The position numbers and the translations under genes were made by a program. 64,000 nucleotides of DNA from an uncultured Flavobacterium sp. (lineage in GTDB: Bacteria; Bacteroidota; Bacteroidia; Flavobacteriales; Flavobacteriaceae). The DNA is taken from positions 62,001 through 126,000 of the forward strand of contig NZ_OY730261.1 of the NCBI RefSeq assembly GCF_963422545.1, in the 5' to 3' direction. Shown in pieces: positions 1 through 8,940 of the stretch. Each line of letters opens with the position of its first letter. Position 1 is the first letter of the stretch. The notes below the pieces were generated by a model. That model did no database searches. It worked only from the letters and a program-made list of their open reading frames with translations, and was not told the origin of the DNA.

Positions 1-611
1 GACTGACTTGCACCTCTTGCACGTCGTAAGTCCTTATGTGGTTGGTCATGAAGACTTTGGTCAGTTGTGTAAGAATGTATTGTTGTGATGTAAGCTTGTT
101 CAATTCCGCATAATTCATCAATGATTTTAATCATCGGAGCAGCATTATTTGTTGTGCAGCTTGCATTCGAAACAATATTTTCAGTTCCTTCCAGTATATT
201 TTCATTTACACCAAGAACTACTGTTTTTATAGTATCAACTTCTGAAGGAGCAGAAAGAATTACTCTTTTTGCTCCGGCTTCAAGATGTGCATTTAATTCT
301 TCATGTGTTTTGTATTTTCCTGTAGACTCAATTACAAAATCAATATCATGACTTTTCCAGTCTAAATTTGAAATACTTTTTTCATGAAAAAATAAAAAAT
401 GTTTTCCATCTACAATAATTCCTTCATCATCATGACTAACCTTGAAAGGTAAAACGCCATGAATACTGTCGTATTTTATTAAATGCGACATAGTCTTGTT
501 ATCAGCAATATCGTTGATTGCAACGACTTCGATTTGAGGGTGGTTTAAAAGAAGACGAAATAAATTTCTGCCAATTCTTCCAAAACCGTTTATAGCTATT
601 CTAGTTTTCAA
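1..611 (-). CDS. gap: Glyceraldehyde-3-phosphate dehydrogenase, C-terminal part cut by window edge
   Basis: Converts glyceraldehyde 3-phosphate plus NAD and phosphate to 1,3-bisphosphoglycerate in the cytosol. The reverse strand reads from the start through the NAD-binding fold (INGFGRIGRN near the N-terminus) to the catalytic motif SNASCTTN and on through TTIHSYTTDQ, all GAPDH hallmarks. The residues after the catalytic motif are NAAP rather than the commoner CLAP. The only plausible start is TTG at 611-609, because an in-frame TAA lies at 626-624. About 200 N-terminal residues are present and the rest lies beyond the left edge. No neighbour in the window shares its pathway. Confidence 0.93.
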   Translation of the reverse strand, partial: MKTRIAINGFGRIGRNLFRLLLNHPQIEVVAINDIADNKTMSHLIKYDSIHGVLPFKVSHDDEGIIVDGKHFLFFHEKSISNLDWKSHDIDFVIESTGKYKTHEELNAHLEAGAKRVILSAPSEVDTIKTVVLGVNENILEGTENIVSNASCTTNNAAPMIKIIDELCGIEQAYITTIHSYTTDQSLHDQPHKDLRRARGASQ

Positions 612-633
612 TTTTTGGTTGATTTATTTAATC

Positions 634-681
634 GTTTATTCGTTTAATCGGTTTGACAATTAAACGATTAAACGGATAAAC
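634..681. repeat. Inverted repeat of the CGATTAAACG type
   Basis: Two 17-bp arms (634-650 and 665-681) match at 16 of 17 positions around a 14-nt loop, between lipA and gap on the minus strand. A relative lies at 44591-44634. A T-run follows the right arm on the plus strand, but both flanking genes are on the minus strand, so this is better called an intergenic palindrome than a proven terminator. Confidence 0.75.
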
Positions 682-685
682 TTTT

Positions 686-1552
686 TTATAAAATATGTTT
701 TTGTGCTTTATATGAAGAACGTACCAATGGCCCGCTTTCGACATGACGGAAACCTAATTCAAGACCAAATTTTTCGTATTTTGCAAATTGATCAGGCGTG
801 ATAAATTCTTTTACTGGTAAATGTTTTTTACTTGGTTGCAAGTATTGACCAATTGTAACAACATCAACGTTTGCGTTGCGTAAATCTGTCATAGTCTGAA
901 AAACTTCTTCTTCAGTTTCACCAAGACCCAACATAATTCCTGATTTGGTTCTGTTGATACCTTTTTCTTTTAAGTAACGTAAAACTTCTAAGCTGCGATC
1001 ATATTTTGCCTGAATACGCACTTCACGAGTTAAACGACGCACGGTTTCAACATTATGAGAAACTACTTCAGGATTTGCTTCTACAATTCTATCAAGATTT
1101 CTTTCGATTCCCTGAAAATCAGGAATTAAAGTTTCAAGAGTAGTATTTGGGTTCATTCTACGAATCGCTTTTACTGTTTCGATCCAGATAATAGATCCTC
1201 CGTCTTTCAAATCATCTCTGTCAACACTTGTAATTACAGCGTGTTTGATGTTCATGATTTTTATAGAACGTGCTACTTTTTCCGGTTCGTCCCAATCTAC
1301 CGTTTCAGGTCTGCCGGTTTTTACCCCACAAAATCCACAAGAACGAGTACAAACATTCCCTAAAATCATAAAAGTTGCCGTTCCTTCGCCCCAGCATTCC
1401 CCCATATTAGGGCAGCTTCCAGAGGTGCAAATAGTATTTAGGCTGTATTTATCAACTAAACCACGAAGTTCAGTATATTTTTGTCCAATTGGAAGTTTTA
1501 CTTTTAACCATTTAGGTTTTCCAGTTGGTATATTTTCAATGACTGTTTCCAT
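686..1552 (-). CDS. lipA: Lipoyl synthase
   Basis: Radical-SAM enzyme that inserts two sulfurs into octanoyl groups on lipoyl domains of 2-oxoacid dehydrogenases and the glycine cleavage system. Both iron-sulfur sites are visible: the N-terminal cysteines C42, C47 and C53 in CTSGSCPNMGEC bind the sacrificial auxiliary cluster, and the CxxxCxxC of CTRSCGFC (C68, C72, C75) binds the SAM cluster. The usual GLGET motif follows, and the C-terminus has the PLVRSSY signature whose serine touches the auxiliary cluster. Length of 288 residues is normal. It reads from an ATG at 1552 and is separated from gap by a palindrome, so it is probably its own transcript. Confidence 0.97.
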   Translation of the reverse strand: METVIENIPTGKPKWLKVKLPIGQKYTELRGLVDKYSLNTICTSGSCPNMGECWGEGTATFMILGNVCTRSCGFCGVKTGRPETVDWDEPEKVARSIKIMNIKHAVITSVDRDDLKDGGSIIWIETVKAIRRMNPNTTLETLIPDFQGIERNLDRIVEANPEVVSHNVETVRRLTREVRIQAKYDRSLEVLRYLKEKGINRTKSGIMLGLGETEEEVFQTMTDLRNANVDVVTIGQYLQPSKKHLPVKEFITPDQFAKYEKFGLELGFRHVESGPLVRSSYKAQKHIL

Positions 1553-1882
1553 ATATCAAAATTCAAAGTACAAAGATAAGCAATGTAGTTTATTTGGAGA
1601 TTCGTTTAAGATTTAATTTGGAATTGATTTGTTCAAGATTTATAAAAGTCTGTTTTGATGATAATTTTATGTTGATGTTAAATTATTGTTTTTAAATCAC
1701 GATGTGGGCTGAAACACTTATTTTTTGTTTGTTAATTTAAATAAGATGAATAATTGTGTTAAAAGGCTGATTTTTACTCGTTTAAAATTTATATCTTTAT
1801 TTGTTAAAAAAATAACCTTAACTGAATTAAAACGGTACTGATGTTGTACTACATTTGTTGTTAAATTGTAATAATAAAAAAT
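1553..1882. promoter_or_regulatory. Divergent intergenic region with promoter for the M48 protease
   Basis: This 330-bp AT-rich gap separates lipA (minus) from the M48 protease (plus). A perfect TAnnTTTG element, TACATTTG, sits at 1850-1857, 25 bp before the protease start. This is the -7 element of the Bacteroidota primary sigma factor. I see no convincing -33 TTG at the usual spacing. No small gene or RNA is recognisable in the rest. Confidence 0.5.
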
Positions 1883-2740
1883 ATGAAAAAGAAATTAATT
1901 GTATTGGGAGTTTTATTTGCCACTTTTGGTTTTACTAGAATGAATGCGCAAATTAATTTTGGAGATAAAGCAATAGGAGCTGTTCAAAAAGGAATTACAG
2001 GTTTTACATTTAGTAATGCTGATGCAGCTGCGCTGTCTAAAGCGGCAGTTGAGAAAATGGATAAAGAACATGAGGTTGCAGCTGCAACTGATCCTTATAC
2101 TTTAAGATTGAATAGGGTTTTTGGAAAATATACTGCTGGTGAAGGTTATACTTTAAACTATAAAGTATACAAATTAAAAGAAGTAAATGCTTTTGCAACT
2201 GCAGATGGAAGTGTTCGTGTATATACTGGTTTAATGGATATTATGGATGACAATGAGTTGCTTGCTGTAATTGGTCACGAAATTGGTCACGTTGCAAATC
2301 ATGATTCGCAAGATGCTATAAAAGCGGCTTACAAAAAAGAAGCATTAATGGATGCTGCAGCTTCGCAATCAACAACGGTTGCAAGTGTTACAGATAGCCA
2401 ATTAGGAAAAATTGGAAGTTCTATTATTGATAGTAAATTTAGCCGTAAACAAGAAGCTGAAGCCGATTTGTTTTCTTATAATTTCTTGAAAAAGAATGGT
2501 TATAATGTAAATGCTGAAGAATCTGCGTTTAGAATTTTAGCTAAAATGAGCGAAGGGACTGAATCTTCATTTATTGACCAGATGATGAGTTCTCACCCTG
2601 ATTCAAAACAACGTGCTGATGATGCTAAAAAACGTGCAGAGAATGATGGTTTGTATAAGCCTTATGTGCAACAAAAGATTGTAAATACTGCACCGGCTAA
2701 AAAAGCTACGACTAAAAAGACAACAACTAAAAAGAAATAA
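1883..2740 (+). CDS. M48-family zinc metalloprotease, exported
   Basis: A periplasmic or envelope peptidase of the Ste24/HtpX/BepA (M48) class. A signal peptide covers residues 1-22, ending at NAQ. The zinc motif HEIGH is at residues 132-136 inside VIGHEIGHVANHD, and the third ligand glutamate is in the ExEAD segment after KFSRKQ, as expected for M48. There are no membrane spans beyond the signal, which favours a soluble BepA-like quality-control protease over membrane-bound HtpX. The last 17 residues are a Lys/Thr-rich tail of low complexity. It has its own promoter and a strong terminator at 2761-2800. Confidence 0.9.
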   Translation: MKKKLIVLGVLFATFGFTRMNAQINFGDKAIGAVQKGITGFTFSNADAAALSKAAVEKMDKEHEVAAATDPYTLRLNRVFGKYTAGEGYTLNYKVYKLKEVNAFATADGSVRVYTGLMDIMDDNELLAVIGHEIGHVANHDSQDAIKAAYKKEALMDAAASQSTTVASVTDSQLGKIGSSIIDSKFSRKQEAEADLFSYNFLKKNGYNVNAEESAFRILAKMSEGTESSFIDQMMSSHPDSKQRADDAKKRAENDGLYKPYVQQKIVNTAPAKKATTKKTTTKKK

Positions 2741-2760
2741 TAATTTCTGATAGAAAAATA

Positions 2761-2800
2761 AAAACCGACAAGTTTCAAAAATTTGTCGGTTTTTTTATTT
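2761..2800 (+). terminator. Intrinsic terminator after the M48 protease gene
   Basis: An 11-bp perfect stem, AAAACCGACAA (2761-2771) with TTGTCGGTTTT (2783-2793), is followed by a T-run. The A-rich left side could also stop transcription of the convergent minus-strand PH gene. Confidence 0.9.
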
Positions 2801-2806
2801 TTAAGA

Positions 2807-3187
2807 TTAACCTAAAACGTGATAAGCTAATACTTTTTGTACATCATAAACATTTACAGATTTATTGAATTGTTTTACGATACTTGGCTGCAATTCGCTG
2901 GCAACCCAAATTTTTAATTCAGCATCAAGATCAAAAGTTCCTGCAGTTTCTACACTAAATCGAGTAATGCTTTTGTATGCAATTGATTTGTATTCGGTTT
3001 TGCTGCCCGTTATTCCTTGTACATCAACCAAGATTAATCTTTTGTTAGTGAAGATAAAAGTGTCACGGATTAATTTAAAACCCATTTCAATTTCTTCATT
3101 GTCACTTAAAAGCTGTCCGTATTTTTTAAGTAAATCATCTTGACTTACTGAACCAGCGTTGCCAAGAATAGCTGAAAATATTCCCAT
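2807..3187 (-). CDS. Bacterial PH-domain protein (bPH_1-like)
   Basis: A 126-residue soluble protein. The central segment DTFIFTNKRLILVDVQGITGSKTEYKSI (given here in part: IFTNKRLILVD and YKSIAYKSI) is the characteristic core of bacterial pleckstrin-homology-like domains, and the C-terminus forms the closing helix. No signal peptide or membrane span is visible, so it should be cytosolic. Its partner and role cannot be told from the sequence. It lies convergent to the M48 gene and downstream of a palindrome that separates it from tonB. Confidence 0.75.
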   Translation of the reverse strand: MGIFSAILGNAGSVSQDDLLKKYGQLLSDNEEIEMGFKLIRDTFIFTNKRLILVDVQGITGSKTEYKSIAYKSITRFSVETAGTFDLDAELKIWVASELQPSIVKQFNKSVNVYDVQKVLAYHVLG

Positions 3188-3271
3188 TTTTTAGTTTTTA
3201 ATGTAATTACAATTTTTTTTCCTTTTTTAGGAAGTGTAAAAGTAATTAAAATAAAAAGTAATTGTAGTTCT

Positions 3272-3322
3272 AACCATTAAGAGATTAAGAAAAATTAAGT
3301 TTGACTTTTAACTTCTTAATGG
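3272..3322. repeat. Imperfect palindrome with CCATTAAGA arms
   Basis: CCATTAAGA near 3274-3282 pairs with TCTTAATGG near 3314-3322, with the AT-rich repeat GATTAAG between them. It sits between the PH-domain gene and the tonB terminator. It resembles other intergenic palindromes in this window but has no second full copy here. Confidence 0.6.
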
Positions 3323-3339
3323 CTCAATAAAAATCATAA

Positions 3340-3367
3340 AAAAAGCAGAACCTAAGTTCTGCTTTTT
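3340..3367 (-). terminator. Intrinsic terminator after tonB
   Basis: A perfect 12-bp stem, AAAAAGCAGAAC with GTTCTGCTTTTT, has a 4-nt loop. It lies 9 bp beyond the tonB stop on the minus strand, and A/T runs on both sides make it bidirectional. Confidence 0.9.
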
Positions 3368-3375
3368 GATATCTA

Positions 3376-4200
3376 TTATTCTAATTCGGTTTTTATCGTT
3401 ATCGGAAGATTGTATGCAGTTCTTACTGCTTTTCCGTTTAGGATTCCCGGACTCCATTTTGTTCTTAATGATTTTAATACTCTGATAGCTTCTTTACCCA
3501 TTCCGTAACCTGGATCGTTTTTTACCATGATATCAGTTATAGAACCGTCTCTTTCGATCACAAACGAAACATATACTTTTAATACTTTTTCAGATTCCAG
3601 CTCTGGTCTGTTGAAATTGTTTCCTACATAAGTATAAAACTTATTCATTCCTCCAGGAAATTCTGGTAATTTGTCTAAAATAGCTGAATTTACTGGGGCA
3701 TTTGTGTCAATAGTTGGTGCAGTTGGATCACCGATGCCTGTATTTCCAGGTATAACATTCTCTATAGTTCCTGTTCCAGGAGTAGCATTGTCAACAACAG
3801 GAGCATTTTCATGGTTTTTGGCAATGTTGTCTACGGCCTGATCAGTTGTAACCACAACAGGATGTGTTAATTGACTTAAATCTGTTGCCGGAGCTGTAGT
3901 TTGTTGTTGTACGGGTGGCGCAGGTGGTGCGGGTGGTGGTACAACATTTGGGTCTACATTTACAACGACAACATGCGGGTCAAATGGAGGAGGAGTGTTT
4001 TCTACAATAGTAGGTTTTCTCAACATATTAATCAACATCGATGCAGTTCCCAGACCAGCAAGTAATAGCAGTCCCATAAATAGAGCTGTAATTGTTGTTT
4101 TGGAATTCTCCTGGCGTAATTGATACGCGCCGTACTCTTTGTTTTTGTTTTCGAAAACAAGGTTGGTCCAAGTGGTTTCGTAGATGTTTGATTTAGACAT
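3376..4200 (-). CDS. tonB: Energy transducer TonB
   Basis: Couples the proton motive force from ExbB/ExbD to outer-membrane TonB-dependent receptors such as SusC proteins. The N-terminal motif KNKEYGAYQLRQ is typical of Bacteroidota TonB proteins. One membrane span lies at about residues 35-60, a proline-rich periplasmic stretch (VPPPAPPAPPV) at about 85-105, and the C-terminal TonB fold runs from about 180 with EFPGGMNKFYTYV and the YxNxxGxxxxxxV-like core. Length of 274 residues is normal. No exbBD are adjacent. The SusC transporter at 31.7 kb needs such a transducer, though nothing shows that this copy serves it. Confidence 0.92.
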   Translation of the reverse strand: MSKSNIYETTWTNLVFENKNKEYGAYQLRQENSKTTITALFMGLLLLAGLGTASMLINMLRKPTIVENTPPPFDPHVVVVNVDPNVVPPPAPPAPPVQQQTTAPATDLSQLTHPVVVTTDQAVDNIAKNHENAPVVDNATPGTGTIENVIPGNTGIGDPTAPTIDTNAPVNSAILDKLPEFPGGMNKFYTYVGNNFNRPELESEKVLKVYVSFVIERDGSITDIMVKNDPGYGMGKEAIRVLKSLRTKWSPGILNGKAVRTAYNLPITIKTELE

Positions 4201-4355
4201 GATTTTTGGATTTTAAGGTTAAGTAACTTTAAATCATAAGCAATAAGGTTTTGGTTTTAGCTAACAACGTAGGTGTTGTTATTTTAGTATGTGAATAACA
4301 TATTTTTTTAAGAAAAAATATGTTAATATTTTGTTCTTTAACTAAAGATAATAAA

Positions 4356-4907
4356 TTATCTATTACGTTCGATGATTTCTGCTAATAATTTTTTAGCACG
4401 AAGTAATTTCACTTTTACGTTGCTCAGAGGCTCATTAATCTTCAAGGCGATTTCCTGATAAGTCATTTCCTGAAAGTAACGTAAGTGAATTACTTCCTGA
4501 TAGTGGGGTTTTAATTCTTTGATGCAAAGAAGCAGTCGGGAGAGGTTTTGCTCTTTAATTAAAGCATCTTCAGCAGATGGAGTAGTGTCGGCAATGTTGT
4601 ATGCCTGTTGGTCTTCGGAATCAGTGATTTCTATAAAAAGATTGGTTTTCTTTTTTCGAAGTAAATCAATGTACACGTTTTTTGCAATTGCAATTAACCA
4701 GGTATTGAATTGAAATTCAGAATTGTAAGTGGCTATTTTATCAAAAGCTTTTGAGAAAGTTTCGATGGTAATATCTTCGGCAGTAGTTTCGTTTTCGGTA
4801 CGTTTTAGCATGAAGCCGTACACCTCATTCCAGTAATAATCTAATAAAAAAGTAAAGGCAATTTGGTCACCTTTTTTTGCTTTTTCTATTTTAGAATTTA
4901 TTTCCAA
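4356..4907 (-). CDS. RNA polymerase sigma factor, ECF family
   Basis: A 183-residue sigma-70 family protein with region 2 (NEVYGFMLKRTENETTAEDITIETFSKAF, given here by its core AEDITIETF) and region 4 (LRYFQEMTYQEIAL plus a helix-turn-helix ending VKVKLLRAKK). The start is TTG at 4907: an in-frame stop lies just upstream and the next Met is at residue 33, inside region 2. The coding sequence begins 10 bp inside the upstream glycosyltransferase gene, so translation is probably coupled. No anti-sigma factor gene is adjacent. The next gene downstream is tonB. Confidence 0.9.
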   Translation of the reverse strand: MEINSKIEKAKKGDQIAFTFLLDYYWNEVYGFMLKRTENETTAEDITIETFSKAFDKIATYNSEFQFNTWLIAIAKNVYIDLLRKKKTNLFIEITDSEDQQAYNIADTTPSAEDALIKEQNLSRLLLCIKELKPHYQEVIHLRYFQEMTYQEIALKINEPLSNVKVKLLRAKKLLAEIIERNR

Positions 4908-6004
4908 TGTACAGGTTTTGAAAAGAGATTAGTTATAAAGATATTAATTTGCGTGAATATAAGCATGATTTCTACAATTGGAAACCAAACTTTAATATCT
5001 TTTTCTTTTAATTTTCCGGCAGAAAATCCAATTACTGTCCAGGCAACAGTGTAACGTGTCGCCAAAATAGCCAATACAGCAATCCATTGAAACTGGAATG
5101 CTAATAAAAGAATAACTAATAAAAAGAATAATAATTGTGTGCTAAAGAACAGCCCCAATTGCATTTTATCAAAAAACTTATAATGTTCTGCAGTAGAAAC
5201 ATGTCTTCTTTTTTGAGTAAACCATTCTTTATAAGTTTCCTTTGGTTTTGAATAAGTGAAACTTTCGGGTGTATAAGAAATTGCAGTATTTGACTTGTTT
5301 GAAGCTTGATTGATAAATAAATCGTCATCACCGGAACGAACCTGAATATGATCTATGAAACCATTTACATTAAAAAACTCTTCTTTTTTGTAAGCAAGAT
5401 TTCGTCCAACTCCCATGTACGGAAGTCCTATTTTTGCCCACGAAAAATATTGTACTGCTGTTAAAACAGTTTCAAAACGAATAACTTTATTTAATAACGA
5501 ACGCTCTATTTTTTCATAACCACCGTAACCCAAAACAATAGTTTTGTTCATTGTAAAGTGCGAAGTCATAGCAGTAATCCAATTTTTTGAAGTTGGGTAA
5601 CAATCCGCATCTGTAAATAGCAAGTACTCTTTTTTAGAAGCTTTGATACCTAATGTCAATGCATATTTTTTGTTTCCCCAAAAGGCTTCATTATTTTGTA
5701 CTTTAACCAGGCGAATGTTGGAGTATCGTTTTTCGAATTCTTCAAAAACTTCTAGTGTTTCATCGCTTGAAGCATCGTCAATTAAAACAATTTCAAAATC
5801 AGGATAATCTTGTTCTGCTAATAACGGGATGAATTTTTTAACATTTTCTTCTTCATTTTTAGCACACACAATTACTGAAACGGGTAGTTTTTTTAATGTA
5901 ATATCTTGTGGTTTACTAAAGGCAAATTTTCCAAAAACACCTAAGTAATAGAAAATTTGAATAACAACAATAGCAATAAAGAAGTAAAATAAAGTTATAA
6001 GCAT
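4898..6004 (-). CDS. Membrane-anchored family 2 glycosyltransferase
   Basis: Adds a sugar from a nucleotide donor to an unidentified acceptor at the inner membrane. An N-terminal membrane span (residues 3-22) is followed by a GT-A catalytic domain with SVIVCAKNEE, the nucleotide-binding IDDASSDET, the metal-binding DAD in FTDADCYP, the SGDDDLF acidic motif, and QKRRH in the place of QxxRW. Two to three C-terminal membrane spans (about 280-350) complete the usual 368-residue architecture. It overlaps the sigma-factor gene by 10 bp, which implies co-transcription. The product polymer or lipid cannot be deduced. Confidence 0.88.
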   Translation of the reverse strand: MLITLFYFFIAIVVIQIFYYLGVFGKFAFSKPQDITLKKLPVSVIVCAKNEEENVKKFIPLLAEQDYPDFEIVLIDDASSDETLEVFEEFEKRYSNIRLVKVQNNEAFWGNKKYALTLGIKASKKEYLLFTDADCYPTSKNWITAMTSHFTMNKTIVLGYGGYEKIERSLLNKVIRFETVLTAVQYFSWAKIGLPYMGVGRNLAYKKEEFFNVNGFIDHIQVRSGDDDLFINQASNKSNTAISYTPESFTYSKPKETYKEWFTQKRRHVSTAEHYKFFDKMQLGLFFSTQLLFFLLVILLLAFQFQWIAVLAILATRYTVAWTVIGFSAGKLKEKDIKVWFPIVEIMLIFTQINIFITNLFSKPVHWK

Positions 6005-6087
6005 CTGATTTTAATGTCTTTTAATTTCTGAATCTTGCGAGTGCAAATGTACTTATGAATTCCTAGATTTCAATGGCTAAAGCCGAT

Positions 6088-6702
6088 TTACTTTCTGCAT
6101 TTCGACATTTCTTTCGCAACAGCAATAGCCTGAGGGTTTTCGCTTTTTTCTAATTCCGAAATTATATTTTTATAATTATGATCGTCTCTGTTTTGGGATA
6201 GTTTTTTGGTAGCCTGAATCTCATCAATTTCAATTTCAAAACCAACAATTCCTTTGGCTTCGCGCATTGTTTTTGCCGATAAATTCTCGACACGAACCGG
6301 ATTTACAGAATTGGCTTCGTATTTATCGACCAATTTTTTAAGTTGTTCTATAGAAGTTGCTTCATCAACAATCTTAATTCGTCCGTAAACATGTACGGCT
6401 ATATAGTTCCATGTTGGTACATTTTCATGATCATACCAAGAGGGAGAAATGTAACTATGCGGACCTGTAAAAACAGCTAAAACCTGATCGTTTTCGGCAA
6501 AACCTTCTGCTTGCGGATTAAGTTTCGAAAGGTGTCCCTGCAGAATTTCTTTACCATCAGCATTTACTTCAAGCTCAATCGGAATATGAGTAGCACACAA
6601 TTTTCCGTGAGTTTGATTGATCAGAATACTAAAACTATTTTCTTTCAAAAAAGTTCTGATCGATTCAGGATCTTCGTCTTTATATAAGTCAGGTGTATAC
6701 AT
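6088..6702 (-). CDS. FMN-binding PaiB-family protein
   Basis: A 204-residue protein of the FMN-binding negative transcriptional regulator (PaiB) family, which has the split-barrel FMN-binding fold. Visible family features are the N-terminal MYTPDLYKDEDPE, the segment GPHSYISPSWY and the following VPTWNYIAVHVYG. PaiB of Bacillus affects sporulation and protease genes, but for most family members the link to transcription is unproven and a flavin-dependent role is equally possible. It appears to be a single-gene transcript followed by murB upstream on the same strand. Confidence 0.82.
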   Translation of the reverse strand: MYTPDLYKDEDPESIRTFLKENSFSILINQTHGKLCATHIPIELEVNADGKEILQGHLSKLNPQAEGFAENDQVLAVFTGPHSYISPSWYDHENVPTWNYIAVHVYGRIKIVDEATSIEQLKKLVDKYEANSVNPVRVENLSAKTMREAKGIVGFEIEIDEIQATKKLSQNRDDHNYKNIISELEKSENPQAIAVAKEMSKCRK

Positions 6703-6720
6703 TGTTTTGCTTTTTCAATT

Positions 6721-6785
6721 GTCACATTGAGCGAAGTCGAAATGTTTTACAGTCAGTAAAGGACTTCGACTTCGATCAGTCTGAC
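6721..6785. repeat. Inverted repeat with GAGCGAAGTCGAA arm
   Basis: The left arm (6721-6741) is GTCACATTGAGCGAAGTCGAA. The right arm (6765-6785) is an imperfect reverse complement. The same half-element appears alone at 57723-57750. It lies upstream of the PaiB-like gene. Confidence 0.7.
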
Positions 6786-6838
6786 AGTTTCTATTAAAAT
6801 TAGTGAAAAATAAGTATAATTTGTGACTATTTTTTCTT

Positions 6839-7852
6839 CTAAATCACATTAACTTCTGCTTCAATATGAATTCCGAAAGTTTCAAAAACTGTTTTCTGAA
6901 CATCTTTCGAAACCGCTAAAATTTCCTGTCCCGTTGCATTTCCGTAATTTACTAAAACCAAAGCCTGATTTTTATGAACTCCGGCATCGCCAAAACGTTT
7001 TCCTTTAAATCCTGCTTGCTCAATTAACCAACCCGCCGGAACTTTTACTTCAGTTTCCGAAACTTCATAATATTTCATTTCAGGGAATTTCTGATGGATC
7101 TTTTCAAAATCAGATTTTAATAAAATTGGGTTTTTAAAGAAACTACCACTATTTCCCAGTTCTTTTGGATCTGGTAATTTACTTTGTCTAATGGCAATTA
7201 CAGCATTACTCACATCTTTTAAAGTTGGGTTTGTAATGTTGTTTTTAGCCAATTCAGCTGTAATATCTCCGTATGAAGTATTGATTTTATGATTGCGTTT
7301 GGTCAATTTATAAATTACAGATATAATGATATATTGATCTTTAACTTCATTTTTAAAGATGCTTTCTCTGTATCTAAAATTGCATTCAGCGTTGATGAAA
7401 GTTTTCAATTCCCGCGATTCAATGTTTATAGCTTCGCAAGAAATAAAAGTATCTTTTATCTCCGTTCCGTATGCGCCAATATTTTGAATTGGAGTTGTTC
7501 CAACATTTCCCGGAATCAGGGACATGTTTTCTAAACCTCCAAAATTATTATCGATTGTCCACAATACGAAATCGTGCCAGGTTTCGCCAGCCTGACTTTC
7601 TACCCAAACAGAATCGTCATCTTCTTTGATGATTTTTTTGCCTTTTAAATCAATATGAATTACCAAAGCGTCAATATCTTTAGTTAAAAGCATATTACTT
7701 CCGCCTCCTAAAATAAATTTTTTCTTGTTTTTGTTTTCTGCTAAAATGGTTTTTAGTTCTTCAACCGAATGAACCGCAACGAATTGTTTTGCGCTGGCTT
7801 CAATGCCAAAAGTATTGTAGTTTTTTAAAGAAAAATTGGATTGGATTTCCAT
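6839..7852 (-). CDS. murB: UDP-N-acetylenolpyruvoylglucosamine reductase
   Basis: FAD enzyme that reduces UDP-GlcNAc-enolpyruvate to UDP-MurNAc with NADPH, the second committed step of peptidoglycan synthesis in the cytosol. Motifs in order are NYNTFGI at the start, the FAD-binding GGGSNML, LIPGNVGTTPIQNIGAYG, and the catalytic-loop region GNSGSFFKNP, followed by AGWLIEQAGFKG. The 337-residue length and the presence of the extra segment before GNSGSFF fit the type I (E. coli-like) enzyme. No other peptidoglycan genes are next to it. Confidence 0.96.
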   Translation of the reverse strand: MEIQSNFSLKNYNTFGIEASAKQFVAVHSVEELKTILAENKNKKKFILGGGSNMLLTKDIDALVIHIDLKGKKIIKEDDDSVWVESQAGETWHDFVLWTIDNNFGGLENMSLIPGNVGTTPIQNIGAYGTEIKDTFISCEAINIESRELKTFINAECNFRYRESIFKNEVKDQYIIISVIYKLTKRNHKINTSYGDITAELAKNNITNPTLKDVSNAVIAIRQSKLPDPKELGNSGSFFKNPILLKSDFEKIHQKFPEMKYYEVSETEVKVPAGWLIEQAGFKGKRFGDAGVHKNQALVLVNYGNATGQEILAVSKDVQKTVFETFGIHIEAEVNVI

Positions 7853-8097
7853 AAATAAAAGGCTTTTTGAATCCCGAAACTTTGGGATAATTCTGAGCTC
7901 AAAAGTAAGGATTATAATTTATTTGAGTTAGATTTTGGTAAAATATCGAGTTGAAATTTTAATTCCTTTTCAAATGCTTTTAATAAGTTTTCGTAATGAA
8001 AAATTTTCAATTTCGTAATTCAATTTTTACATTAACCTCATAGTATTGATATTTTCTTTTGTATGTTTGGTTCCCTTTTACTAACAAAACCAAATCG

Positions 8098-8928
8098 ATG
8101 AAAGTAGCCTTTAAAACATTATTTTTTTTAATTGTAATTTTTCAATTTCTCAGTTGTAATAAATCAAAAGCAGAAACGGCAATAAAAAGTGAAGTAAGTA
8201 AAGATTCCATTAAGGAATCCAAACTTGCTGTCAACAATCCTGTAAAAGAAGATTTTTCTTTTCCGGTTGATAGTACTTTGCCAGTTAAAATTATTCAGCT
8301 GGCAACATTTCATTATGATGAAATTGAAGAAAATTATGATAAGAAAACTTGGTTTGGTCTTTTTAAAAACAATAATGATTATTCGCTTTCAGAAACTAAA
8401 GTGGCTTTTAAACGTGTAAACGATCCTATAATTGATGATAATGAGGAAGATAAAACAGGTTGGGAAGTTAGTGCTTCGGTAAAAGATACTTGCGTGATTT
8501 TAATTGAGAAACTTCCTTATTTTGTTGACGGAAATATATCAAGTGTCAAAATACCGGAGAATATTTATCCTGAAGAAAGTTTTAAATTTAATTTCAAAGG
8601 CATCGAATATACTTTGTTTGCAACAGGAAAAAAGAAAAAAGAAGCACCAGATTCTGATTGGATTGTAGTTTCGAATTATAAATTATACCTAAAAACTGTT
8701 GTTGATGGGAAGGAAACTACAGAACTCTTGGTCGCCAAGAAAAATTTTGACGACCAAATGATTAAAATAATTTTTGGTGGAGATCTTGATGATGATAATA
8801 AATTAGATTTAATTATTGATACTGCCAGTCATTATAATGCTTCGAGCCCAACGCTGTACTTATCAAAACCTGCTGAAAAAGGAAAAGCAATTAAGCCTGT
8901 TGGAGTTTTTACTACCGTAGGCTGTTAA
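8098..8928 (+). CDS. Exported lipoprotein of unknown function
   Basis: I do not recognise a family. The start chosen at 8098 gives a clean lipoprotein signal (KTLFFLIVIFQFLSCNK, acylated Cys at about residue 20). An ATG 39 bp upstream would add 13 residues that break it. The body is about 250 residues, acidic, and ends with GGDLDDDNKLDLIID, an Asp/Asn-rich stretch like the calcium-binding loops of FG-GAP or dockerin repeats. It runs convergently into the aminotransferase gene with a 12-bp gap and no clear terminator. Confidence 0.65.
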   Translation: MKVAFKTLFFLIVIFQFLSCNKSKAETAIKSEVSKDSIKESKLAVNNPVKEDFSFPVDSTLPVKIIQLATFHYDEIEENYDKKTWFGLFKNNNDYSLSETKVAFKRVNDPIIDDNEEDKTGWEVSASVKDTCVILIEKLPYFVDGNISSVKIPENIYPEESFKFNFKGIEYTLFATGKKKKEAPDSDWIVVSNYKLYLKTVVDGKETTELLVAKKNFDDQMIKIIFGGDLDDDNKLDLIIDTASHYNASSPTLYLSKPAEKGKAIKPVGVFTTVGC

Positions 8929-8940
8929 GTATTTTGGGCC

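Noticed and set aside
121..351. 76-codon plus-strand frame
   Set aside because: It is antisense to the GAPDH coding sequence, whose catalytic motif is intact on the minus strand.
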